Assembly (NCBI GenBank): GCA_030632035.1
Contig: DAOVJZ010000023.1
Coordinates: forward strand, 1-11,887
Direction: 5' to 3'
DNA: 11,887 nucleotides
Source of the DNA: Granulosicoccaceae bacterium
GTDB taxonomy: Bacteria > Pseudomonadota > Gammaproteobacteria > DAOVJZ01
The notes beneath the pieces were generated by a model. That model did not search any database, was not told where the DNA came from, and saw nothing but the letters and a program-made list of their open reading frames with translations. Of this stretch, positions 1-8,000 are shown piece after piece. Each line of letters starts with the position of its first letter. Position 1 is the stretch's first letter. Made by a program: the position numbers and the translations under genes.

Positions 1-503
1 ATGATAGTACCAGCGATGTAACCACCGTTTTCACGTGGGCGACCTAGCGCATTCCACAAGTCAGTGATATCCATTGAAGGACCATCGAACAGGTTCAGCA
101 TTTTAGGTGGTACATAGAAATCGTACATCTGAGAGTTCTTGATGTCACCCATGCCCTGGTTGTTACCGATAGCCAGAGTCAGGAAAGAAACGATCATAGC
201 GCGACCGTCAATGACATTACGATCGAACAGTTCGTTCGGGTAAGCAATCTTCATCAAGCCTTTGGCTTCATCAATGAAATAAACTAATGCGTCAACGCCT
301 TTAGTGAAGTCGTCAGTAGTTGATACTTCAACGTTAGTACCGGTTGAAGATTCAGCAGCAAAGTGAGCAGCTGCTTCCAGATAACCGTAACCTTCAGCAG
401 GTTCCATAGTGTAAGCAACAAGAATGTGTTTGCCGTCAGCAAGCAAATTCTCTTCGTTCAAGCTCAGGTCAGAATAACGACCTGTTTGATCTAATAAAGC
501 CAT
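1..503 (-). CDS. cbbM: Form II RuBisCO large subunit CbbM (5' part only)
   Basis: This is the N-terminal part of ribulose-1,5-bisphosphate carboxylase/oxygenase form II, the CO2-fixing enzyme of the Calvin cycle, which acts in the cytoplasm. The reading frame is open from the ATG at 503-501 to the window edge, about 167 codons. It reads MALLDQTGRYSDLSL and then contains the form II blocks AAHFAAESSTGTNVEV (with the active-site Glu), TTDDFTKGVDALVY, FDRNVIDGRAM, and GNNQGMGD (with the active-site Asn). It ends in GGYIAGTI, just before the expected catalytic-lysine motif IKPKLGLR, which lies outside the window. An AGGAG ribosome site at 515-511, seven bases before the ATG, supports this start. 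A CbbR-type gene is divergent. The frame is intact as far as it can be followed. Form II rather than form I or IV is clear from the N-terminal sequence. Confidence 0.96.
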   Translation of the reverse strand, partial: MALLDQTGRYSDLSLNEENLLADGKHILVAYTMEPAEGYGYLEAAAHFAAESSTGTNVEVSTTDDFTKGVDALVYFIDEAKGLMKIAYPNELFDRNVIDGRAMIVSFLTLAIGNNQGMGDIKNSQMYDFYVPPKMLNLFDGPSMDITDLWNALGRPRENGGYIAGTI

Positions 504-575
504 TGTTGATCTCCTATTAAAAAATTCGGGCTGGTTATGACAGGCTTTGTTCAGTGCCTGCTTCCAGGGACGGCT

Positions 576-581
576 ACTATA
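576..581 (-). promoter_or_regulatory. Candidate -10 box for cbbM
   Basis: Read on the minus strand, TATAGT lies about 73 bases upstream of the cbbM ATG. No good -35 box sits at the right distance, which is common for promoters activated by LysR-type regulators. The nearby dyads at 605-642 lie 24-66 bases further upstream, where an activator could contact RNA polymerase. This is inferred from sequence only. Confidence 0.35.
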
Positions 582-604
582 GTTCCGCTCAATCATAATT
601 AACA

Positions 605-642
605 TTCAATGTTTTTGATTGAAACCATAAGTAAATACTTAT
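605..642. promoter_or_regulatory. Two adjacent dyads, candidate CbbR operator
   Basis: Two inverted repeats stand side by side in the cbbM/cbbR gap. The first is TTCAAT (605-610), seven bases, then ATTGAA (618-623). The second is ATAAGTA (627-633), two bases, then TACTTAT (636-642). The second contains TAA-N8-TTA, which fits the TNA-N7/8-TNA half-site pattern described for CbbR proteins. The right dyad ends only 11 bases before the cbbR ATG, so binding there could also repress cbbR itself. The dyads are seen directly; the binding protein is inferred from position and family knowledge. Confidence 0.6.
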
Positions 643-653
643 AGTATTGATGT

Positions 654-1562
654 ATGAACGTAACTATCCGCCAGCTAAGGGTTTTTGATGCCGTGGTTCG
701 GCATTTGAGCTATACCCGAGCCGCACAGGAGCTCCATCTCAGTCAGCCTGCTGTTTCTATGCAAATCAAGCAGTTAGAAGAGAATGTAGGCATGCCCTTG
801 TTTGAGCAAATGGGTAAAAAAATCTACCTGACGGAAGCCGGAATTGAGTTTTATACCTACAGCCATAATATCGCCCTGCAACTGGATGAGGCTGCAGCGG
901 TCATGGAAGATATGAAGGGGATACACCGTGGAAAACTCGCTGTTTCCGTTGCCAGTACCGCCAACTATTTTGCGACCCGACTACTGGCCAATTTTGCCAA
1001 GCAGCATGAAGGTATCACGATCAGTCTGGATGTGACCAACCGTAAGAGCCTGCTGAACCAGCTTGATCAGAATGAAACCGATCTGGTTATTATGGGACGT
1101 CCACCATTAGAAATGGATCTGGTGACAGAGGCTTTTATGGATAATCCGCTTGTAATTATCGCGCCACCGGATCACCCGTTGGCAAGTGAAAAAGAAATCC
1201 CTTTTAAAAGGATACAGCAGGAAACCTTCGTGGTACGTGAACAGGGTTCCGGTACCCGAATCGCGATGGAGCGCTTTTTTGCCGAGAAGGGTGCGCACCT
1301 GACTACGGGTATGGAAATGACCAGTAATGAAGCCATCAAACAGGCCGTTGAGGCCGGGTTGGGGCTGGGTATTGTTTCTATCCATACACTGGAGCTGGAA
1401 CTGGAAACCAATCGCCTCAAGGTGCTGGATGTTGAGTTGTTCCCGATTATGCGCCACTGGTATATCGTATTCCGCAAGGGCAAGCGCTTGTCTCCTGTTG
1501 CACAGGCCTTTCGGCGTTTTGTGCTGGAAGAAGGGGCAAATTCAAGGGTTGCTGGAAAATGA
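654..1562 (+). CDS. cbbR: LysR-family transcriptional regulator, probably CbbR
   Basis: This is a 302-residue LysR-type regulator, full length for the family. Residues 1-62 form the winged helix-turn-helix, with the typical string LSYTRAAQELHLSQPAVS around residues 18-35, followed by QIKQLEENVGMPLF. Residues about 90-290 form the two-lobed periplasmic-binding-protein-like effector domain, including the VREQGSGTR block. CbbR proteins sense metabolites such as RuBP, PEP or NADPH and activate Calvin-cycle genes. Divergent placement next to cbbM makes CbbR much the likeliest identity, although the LysR fold alone would not decide it. There is no clear ribosome site before the ATG at 654, suggesting weak translation. 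No convincing terminator follows the gene. Confidence 0.88.
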   Translation: MNVTIRQLRVFDAVVRHLSYTRAAQELHLSQPAVSMQIKQLEENVGMPLFEQMGKKIYLTEAGIEFYTYSHNIALQLDEAAAVMEDMKGIHRGKLAVSVASTANYFATRLLANFAKQHEGITISLDVTNRKSLLNQLDQNETDLVIMGRPPLEMDLVTEAFMDNPLVIIAPPDHPLASEKEIPFKRIQQETFVVREQGSGTRIAMERFFAEKGAHLTTGMEMTSNEAIKQAVEAGLGLGIVSIHTLELELETNRLKVLDVELFPIMRHWYIVFRKGKRLSPVAQAFRRFVLEEGANSRVAGK

Positions 1563-1601
1563 ACTTGTAAATGCTTCACCTGTCTCACTGATTGCCCCAT
1601 A

Positions 1602-1607
1602 TATAAT
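1602..1607 (+). promoter_or_regulatory. Candidate -10 box for the copper cluster
   Basis: A consensus TATAAT lies 53 bases upstream of the ATG at 1660, inside an AT-rich stretch between cbbR and the small cysteine-rich gene. No matching TTGACA-like -35 box was found at 16-18 bases, so an activator-dependent promoter is possible. No clear MerR/CueR-type dyad was seen. Evidence is the hexamer and its position only. Confidence 0.3.
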
Positions 1608-1659
1608 GGTATATCTATTTGTGGTGGGACACGGTGGTTTAGACTAAAATCTACAGACA

Positions 1660-2010
1660 ATGAAAATTCTGACAACAATACGATTATTTTTTCTGATGCT
1701 GGCCCTGATAGTGGTCCCGTTGCAGGGATATGCTTTGACAGCAGGCAGTGACATGACACCTTGTCATGATATGTCTGTCATGCAGGATGGCGCTGATATG
1801 GATTGCCAGACTGGCAATAGTTGTGATGTTGATCAGCAATGTGCCGGTAGTTGCACCGACTGCGGAACATGTTCAACTATTTCATTTGTTCCATCCATCA
1901 ATACCAACATAGATTTTGTTTTACATACTGAACGGATTTTTGTTGTAGAAAACTATTATCCCCAACCCCCTTCTTTCGTCGAACCTCGACCACCTAGCAC
2001 GCCTGTTTAA
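1660..2010 (+). CDS. Small secreted Cys/Met-rich protein, CopL/DUF2946-like, probable metal binder
   Basis: A 116-residue protein. Residues 1-25 look like a Sec signal peptide: MKILTTIRLF, a hydrophobic core, then a likely cut after QGYA. The mature N-terminal half (residues 30-72) holds seven cysteines (35, 49, 55, 61, 65, 68, 71), four methionines (32, 38, 41, 47) and His36, many in DM or CxxC-like settings. The C-terminal tail is proline-rich (PQPPSFVEPRPPSTPV). This plan of signal peptide, Cys/Met/His cluster and PP-rich tail resembles the CopL/DUF2946-type proteins often found beside copper-resistance operons. It stands directly upstream of cusCBA in the same direction, 122 bases before the cusC start. 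A periplasmic Cu/Ag-binding role is inferred. The ATG at 1660 lacks a clear ribosome site. Confidence 0.68.
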   Translation: MKILTTIRLFFLMLALIVVPLQGYALTAGSDMTPCHDMSVMQDGADMDCQTGNSCDVDQQCAGSCTDCGTCSTISFVPSINTNIDFVLHTERIFVVENYYPQPPSFVEPRPPSTPV

Positions 2011-2016
2011 AGGGTG

Positions 2017-2082
2017 TTGCTTCCAGTGACTGTCTAGCACAGTCAATCACAATCCATCTGGAAACAATGCATCTGCTATGCA
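2017..2082 (+). other. Strong stem-loops in the gap before cusC
   Basis: The non-coding gap holds a perfect hairpin: TGACTGT (2027-2033), loop CTAGC, ACAGTCA (2039-2045). It is enclosed by an outer stem, TTCCAG (2021-2026, flush with the inner stem) pairing with CTGGAA (2058-2063), leaving a 12-base bulge on the 3' side. TTG (2017-2019) and CAA (2065-2067) can extend it past one mismatch. A second perfect hairpin follows at once: TGCAT (2068-2072), loop CTGCT, ATGCA (2078-2082). No U-run follows, so a simple terminator is unlikely. It could be an mRNA processing or stability element, a translation control element, or a DNA operator. Confidence 0.5.
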
Positions 2083-2132
2083 GTGATGTTGTATTTCTAT
2101 GTGTTTTTGGAATAGGTATTGAGGTTAACAAA

Positions 2133-3392
2133 ATGAAACAGTATCAAAAAAGAGTGCTTTCAACCGTGTTCGGTTTATTGTGTACCAGTCTGGTACAGGC
2201 GGGCGAATTAAGTTTGCAGGAAGCAGAGAAGATCGCACTTGGTCAGGACTCGCTGGTATCTGGTCTGCAATCCAGTGCACTGGCGTTATTAGAGCAGGCA
2301 GTTGCAGACAACACATTGCCAGATCCCAAAGTCAAAGTGGGACTCATTAATTTCCCGACGGATACATTCAAGCGTGATCAGGAAGCCATGACCCAGGTGC
2401 AGTTCGGTATTCAGCAAATGATTCCACGTGGCGATACGTTGGCGATCAAATCCAGACGCACTTCAATCATGTCGCAAGGAGTACGTTCACGCGCTAGTGA
2501 TCGTGAATTGCAGGTATTGCGTGATGTCAGGAAAAATTGGCTGGAGGCATATTACTGGTCACAGGCAGGCACTATCGTAAAAGAATCACGTTCCCTGTTT
2601 AATCAACTGGTTTCTATTACCCGTTCGCATTACTCCACAGGCAGAAGAACACAACAGGATGTGATTCGTGCCGTTCTTGAACTTGGGTTGCTTGATGACC
2701 GCACAGTGAGTATTCGTTCACGTGAAGAACAGGCGCGCGCCATGCTTATGAAATGGGTAGGCGATACAAAATCCAGACAGCCGCTATCAAAGATATTTCC
2801 TGTCTTGCCTGCTTCTGCAGGAAAAGAAGAGCTGCTCGCAAGAATCGATCAACATCCAAAATTACGACTGCGTGATTCCATTGTGTCCGCAAGGGAAGCG
2901 GGTGTGGATCTGGCACGACAGGCATACAAGCCTTCATTGATGGTCGATGTTACTTATGGCATGCGTGATGGCAATAATATGGATGGTTCCGAGCGTGCTG
3001 ACTTCGCCAGTGCCATGTTGATGTTTGATGTGCCCTTGTTTACCAGTAAGCGACAGGACAGACGACTTGCGGCCAGTCAGCATGAATTGGCAGCCACGGT
3101 TTATGAGCGTGATGATGCACGTTCAACTCTGGTAAGCAAACTGGAGCAAACAAGCGCCGATTGGTCACGATTACAGGAACGCGTCAAAAATTATAAAGAG
3201 TTATTAACACCACAAGCAGAGGCGAATGCCAGTGCGGCACTTAAATCATATCAAAGTGATCAGGGGGATTTTACCGGTCTGATGCGCGCACGGATCACAG
3301 AGCTTGAAATCAGGCTCAATGAACTAAGAGTGAAAGTTAACTATGCCAAGGCACAGGCAGAACTGTTGTATTTGGCGGGAGATGCAAAATGA
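2133..3392 (+). CDS. cusC: Outer-membrane efflux channel, TolC/CusC family
   Basis: This is a TolC-family outer-membrane factor of 419 residues from the chosen start. It would form the trimeric exit duct of a CusCBA tripartite pump. The start at 2133 is preferred over the in-frame ATG at 2067 for two reasons. It has a TTGAGG ribosome site eight bases upstream. It also gives a proper signal peptide, MKQYQKRVLS plus a hydrophobic run ending in SLVQA before GELSL. The upstream ATG would place 22 extra residues before the signal and lies inside an intergenic hairpin region. The protein shows the long amphipathic helices and two repeated OEP halves typical of the family, including the LPDPKVKVGL region near the N-terminus. 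There is no lipobox, unlike E. coli CusC. Its stop overlaps the cusB start in ATGA, indicating translational coupling. Confidence 0.88.
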   Translation: MKQYQKRVLSTVFGLLCTSLVQAGELSLQEAEKIALGQDSLVSGLQSSALALLEQAVADNTLPDPKVKVGLINFPTDTFKRDQEAMTQVQFGIQQMIPRGDTLAIKSRRTSIMSQGVRSRASDRELQVLRDVRKNWLEAYYWSQAGTIVKESRSLFNQLVSITRSHYSTGRRTQQDVIRAVLELGLLDDRTVSIRSREEQARAMLMKWVGDTKSRQPLSKIFPVLPASAGKEELLARIDQHPKLRLRDSIVSAREAGVDLARQAYKPSLMVDVTYGMRDGNNMDGSERADFASAMLMFDVPLFTSKRQDRRLAASQHELAATVYERDDARSTLVSKLEQTSADWSRLQERVKNYKELLTPQAEANASAALKSYQSDQGDFTGLMRARITELEIRLNELRVKVNYAKAQAELLYLAGDAK

Positions 3393-5098
3393 ATTTGTTA
3401 AAAGTTATTTTTGTTTTTTCACTGGGTGTAATGATTACAGCCTGTGATCAGGTTTCTGACATATTTTCTGATAAAGAGGAACAGAGTCAGGAAATGCAAC
3501 AAGCAGCACCCAAGGAAAAGAAAATTCTTTATTGGGTTGCACCGATGGATGCCAATTACCGTCGTGATGAACCAGGCAAATCACCGATGGGTATGGATCT
3601 GGTTCCGGTTTATGAAGAGGAAGGTGATGGAACAGCAGTAAAGATTTCACCCTCTGTTGTACAAAATATGGGTGTACGCACAGAGCCGGTCAAATTTGGT
3701 CGCTTGTGGCGTCGTATTGATACAGTTGGTTATGTTGGTTATGACGAAGATCGTATGAGTCATATCCACTTGCGCACAGATGGCTGGATTGAAAAACTGT
3801 TTGTGAAATCAGCAGGTGATACCGTGCGCAAGGGTGACGTTTTGTTTTTGCTCTATTCACCTACGCTGGTGAATGCACAGGAAGAATTTCTACAATCATT
3901 AAGAGTGGGAAACAAAAGTTTGCGTGATGCATCGCGTGATCGTTTAATGGCTCTTGGTGTATCCAGGGATCAGGTCAACGAACTTTCCAAAACACGCAAG
4001 GCACAACCTTTGTTAAAGTTTTATGCGCCACAGGATGGCGTAATGACTGAACTAAAAGTGCGTGAGGGCATGTATGTAAAACCGGCAACTGAAGTCATGA
4101 CGTTGGCGGATTTATCTACTGTCTGGTTAATGGCTGAAGTATTTGAAAGTCAGGCTGACTGGGTCAAGGTAGATCAACCGGCCGAGGTAAATCTCAAGTA
4201 TCTTCCGGGACGTGAAATGGAAGGTAAGGTGGGGTATGTATATCCCACGTTAAATCCAAAAACACGCACACTCAAAGTCAGACTGCGTTTTGATAATCCT
4301 GACTTTATACTCAAGCCCAATATGTATGCAGATGTCACCATCTTTGGCGGTGCCAAGAAAAATCTGCTCTATATTCCACGCGAGGCATTGATTCGCACCG
4401 GGCAACAAGCCCGGGTGATCCTCGATGCCGGTAATGGTCGTTATGAAGCACGCGAGGTGACTGTTGGTATTGAGTCCGGCGATGCAGTGGAGATTGTTGC
4501 TGGTCTGCATGAAGGTGAAAAGGTGGTGATATCAGGACAATTCCTGATTGATTCAGAAGCCAGTCTTAAAGCCAGTTTGACCCGAATGAAATCAGTTGAA
4601 TCTGAACAGGTATCACATAAGGTTATTTCCGGACATGGTGTGATAAAAAAACTGAAACCAGAAGCAAACAAGGTCAAGATGACCCATGATCCCATTCCTG
4701 AACTTGAATGGCCTGCCATGACCATGGATTTTAATCTTTCTAGCGATGCCTCACTCAAGGGATTAAAACAAGGTGACATGGTGATGTTTGAACTCATGGA
4801 AATGCCAGAGGGTTTCATTATCAATCGTATCTCAAAAATGGAGATGGAAAAGCCGGTACAAAAAGTTATTTCAGCTCATGGCGTGATCAAAAAACTCAAA
4901 CCGGATGAGAACAAGGTCAACATGACCCATGATCCCATTCCTGAACTTGAATGGCCTGCCATGACCATGGATTTTAATCTTACCGGTGATGCCTCACTCA
5001 AGGGATTGAAAGAAGGTGACATGGTGATGTTTGAACTCATGAAAATGTCCGGTAGTTACAACATCAATCGTATCTGGAAAATGGAAGGAGCACACTAA
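3389..5098 (+). CDS. cusB: CusB-type periplasmic adaptor fused to two CusF-like copper-binding domains
   Basis: This is the membrane-fusion subunit of a Cu/Ag RND pump, 569 residues against about 400 for E. coli CusB. Residues 1-19 form a lipoprotein signal with lipobox ITAC; Cys19 is followed by Asp, which in Lol sorting favours retention at the inner membrane. Residues 45-76 match the heavy-metal-binding segment of CusB (YWVAPMD, then PGKSPMGMDLVP). Its Met53, Met67 and Met69 line up with the known N-terminal copper-binding methionines. Residues about 85-405 form the adaptor core, with barrel-sandwich, hairpin and beta-barrel parts. Residues 411-491 and 492-569 are two CusF-like domains, each with THDPIPELEWPAMTMDF, which keeps the His, Trp and two Met ligands of CusF. 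A GGGAG site precedes the ATG by seven bases. The gene overlaps cusC by four bases and cusA by one. The extra domains should deliver Cu(I)/Ag(I) to the pump. Confidence 0.92.
   Translation: MNLLKVIFVFSLGVMITACDQVSDIFSDKEEQSQEMQQAAPKEKKILYWVAPMDANYRRDEPGKSPMGMDLVPVYEEEGDGTAVKISPSVVQNMGVRTEPVKFGRLWRRIDTVGYVGYDEDRMSHIHLRTDGWIEKLFVKSAGDTVRKGDVLFLLYSPTLVNAQEEFLQSLRVGNKSLRDASRDRLMALGVSRDQVNELSKTRKAQPLLKFYAPQDGVMTELKVREGMYVKPATEVMTLADLSTVWLMAEVFESQADWVKVDQPAEVNLKYLPGREMEGKVGYVYPTLNPKTRTLKVRLRFDNPDFILKPNMYADVTIFGGAKKNLLYIPREALIRTGQQARVILDAGNGRYEAREVTVGIESGDAVEIVAGLHEGEKVVISGQFLIDSEASLKASLTRMKSVESEQVSHKVISGHGVIKKLKPEANKVKMTHDPIPELEWPAMTMDFNLSSDASLKGLKQGDMVMFELMEMPEGFIINRISKMEMEKPVQKVISAHGVIKKLKPDENKVNMTHDPIPELEWPAMTMDFNLTGDASLKGLKEGDMVMFELMKMSGSYNINRIWKMEGAH
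4619..5095 (+). repeat. In-frame tandem duplication encoding two CusF-like domains
   Basis: Copy 1 spans 4619-4861 and copy 2 spans 4862-5095, with an 81-codon period. Aligned by eye over the first 186 bases, they differ at 19 positions (about 90% identical). The differences are uneven: 12 in the first 60 bases, none in the next 60 (4679-4738 against 4922-4981), and 7 in the following 66. The remaining C-terminal part is more diverged. The identical core covers the copper-ligand segment and includes all synonymous positions. Confidence 0.93.
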
Positions 5099-8000
5099 TG
5101 ATTGCCGGTATTATTGAATGGTCAATCAGGAACCGTTTTCTGGTTATATTGATGACAGTGATCCTGACGGGTTGGGGACTTTATTCTGTAAAGAACACAC
5201 CACTGGATGCGATCCCTGATTTGTCTGATGTGCAGGTCATTATTAAAACAACGTATCCCGGTCAGGCACCACAAGTGGTTGAGGATCAGGTTACTTATCC
5301 TTTAACAACAGCCATGCTTTCTGTGCCGGGTGCAGTGAATGTACGTGGTTATTCCTTTTTTGGTGATTCCTTTGTTTATGTCATATTTAAAGATGGTACC
5401 GATCCTTATTGGGCACGCTCGCGCGTACTGGAATATTTAAGTCAGGTATCGTCACGCTTGCCGCGTGCCGCACGTTCTGCACTAGGACCGGATGCAACTG
5501 GTGTTGGCTGGGTGTATGAATACGCACTGGTTGATCGCACAGGTCAACATGATCTGTCGCAACTGCGTTCACTGCAGGACTGGTTTTTAAAATATGAATT
5601 ACAAACCGTGCCTGGTGTATCTGAAGTCGCCACCATTGGCGGCATGGTGCGTCAGTATCAGGTTGTCCTGCATCCCGATCGCCTGCGTGCCTATAATTTG
5701 CCACTTAAGAAAATTGCATCGGCTATTCGTGCTGCCAATCAGGAAGCAGGTGGTTCGGTTATTGAAATGGCCGAAGCAGAATACATGATCCGTGCGACCG
5801 GTTATATCAAATCAATTGAAGATCTGGAACGTATTCCATTGGGCGTCAGTGAACAAGGCACACCGATTTTGTTAAAAGATGTCGCCGAGGTGCGTATCGG
5901 ACCACAAATGCGACGTGGTATTGCTGATCTTGATGGTCAGGGTGAAGTGGTTGGCGGTGTTATTATCATGCGCTTTGGTGAAAATGCACTGACAACCATC
6001 AAGGGTGTTAAGGAAAGACTGGAAACTCTAAAAAACAGTTTGCCCAAAGGTGTTGAGATTGTTGAAACCTATGATCGTTCCAGCCTGATCAATCGTGCAG
6101 TCAGTACACTTGGCACAAAACTGGTAGAAGAGTTTCTGGTTGTTGCATTGGTTTGTATGGTTTTCCTTTTTCATATACGTTCAGCACTGGTGATTATTAT
6201 CAGTTTACCAATTGGTATTCTGGCGGCCTTCATTGTTATGCAATTACAAGGGATCAATGCCAACATTATGTCACTGGGTGGTATTGCGATAGCCATTGGT
6301 GCCATGGTTGATGCAGCCATTGTGATGATCGAGAATGTGCATAAACATATTGAACGCGAAGGGATTAATGATGAAAACCGCTGGTGCATAATTTATGAAG
6401 CCAGTCGTGAAGTCGGGCCACCGCTGTTTTTCTCATTGTTAATTATCACATTGAGTTTTTTACCTGTGTTTACACTGGAAGCACAGGAAGGCCGATTGTT
6501 TGCACCGCTGGCCTTTACCAAGACCTATGCTATGGCCATGGCGGCGGGTTTATCCATTACGCTGGTGCCGGTATTAATGGGCTTTTTTATTCGAGGCCAT
6601 ATTACGCCCGAACATAAAAATCCGGTTAACCGTATTCTGGTAGCGAGTTACAAACCCTTTATTGATTTTGTTTTGTATTCGCCCTGGAAGGTCGTGGTTG
6701 TGTCACTTGTATTGGTTGCCATAAGCGTGTGGCCAATGACAAAACTCGGTTCCGAGTTTATGCCGGATCTGGATGAAGGTGATCTGATGTATATGCCAAC
6801 CACTTTCCCCGGTGTTTCTATTGGCAAGGCACAGGAGTTGTTACAACAAACAGATAAATTGATTCGCACCTTGCCGGAAGTAAAAAGTGTATTTGGTAAA
6901 ATCGGGCGTGCCGATACAGCCACCGATCCCGCGCCACTCACTATGATCGAAACCACGATTCAATTAAAACCAAGAAGCGAATGGCGTGACGGCATGACCA
7001 TGGATAAAATCAAACAGGAACTGGATGGGTTGGTTAAATTTCCCGGCCTGACCAATGCCTGGGTGATGCCCATCAAGACACGCATTGATATGCTGGCTAC
7101 CGGCATCAAGACACCAGTTGGTATCAAGGTGGCGGGTCCTGATTTGAAAGTGATTCAATCCATTGGTAAACAACTGGAAGAAGTATTACAAGATGTACCT
7201 GGCACGGCTTCTGTTTATTCAGAACGTGTTGCCGGCGGACGTTATGTTGTAGTTGATATTGATCGTATCTCCGCTTCACGTTTTGGGTTGAATATAGATG
7301 ATGTACAGCTTGTTGTACGCACAGCAGTCGGTGGCATGAATGTGACTCAAACCGTGGAAGGACTGGAACGTTATCCGGTCAATGTACGTTACCCACGTGA
7401 TATGCGTGACTCACTGGAAAAATTGCGATTGCTTCCTATTGTGACACCACAAGGTGCACGTATTCCGTTAGGTGAAGTAGCCGATATCCGTATTGAAGAT
7501 GGTCCGGCCATGATCAAGAGTGAGAATGCACGCATTAATGGTTGGACATTTGTTGATATACAGGGGCGTGATTTGGGTTCTTATGTAGATGAGGCACAAG
7601 CGGTAGTCAGGGACAAGGTTAAATTACCGGCAGGTTATTCGGTTTCATGGTCAGGCCAGTATGAATACATGGTACGCGCCAAAGAACGCCTGAGTATTGT
7701 GGTGCCACTAACTCTGGTAATTATCGTACTTCTGTTGTACCTCAACTTCCGTAATATGATTGAAGTGATGATCATCATGGGTACATTGCCACTCGCGTTG
7801 ATTGGTGGCTTCTGGCTGTTGTATTTGCTCGGTTACAACATGTCGGTAGCGGTTGGTGTAGGTTTTATTGCACTGGCTGGTGTCTCGGTCGAGATCGGTG
7901 TTGTCATGCTGGTGTATCTGAATCAGGCATTAAAAGAAAAGATAAGCACACTAAAGGAGCAAAACAGGAAAATGACCGCATCAGATTTGCATGATGCGAT

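Noticed and set aside
1172..1759. Long minus-strand ORF opposite cbbR
   Set aside because: It is a shadow of cbbR: it shows low-complexity Ser-rich translation, no recognisable domain, and overlaps a clear full-length LysR gene.
2027..2045. The perfect hairpin before cusC as a rho-independent terminator
   Set aside because: The stem is only moderately GC-rich and is followed by ATCACAATCC rather than a T-run, so it was recorded as a structured element of unknown role.
2067..2132. Upstream in-frame ATG extending cusC by 22 residues
   Set aside because: It lies in the intergenic stem-loop region without a ribosome site, and it would bury the normal signal peptide that begins at 2133 with a good TTGAGG site.
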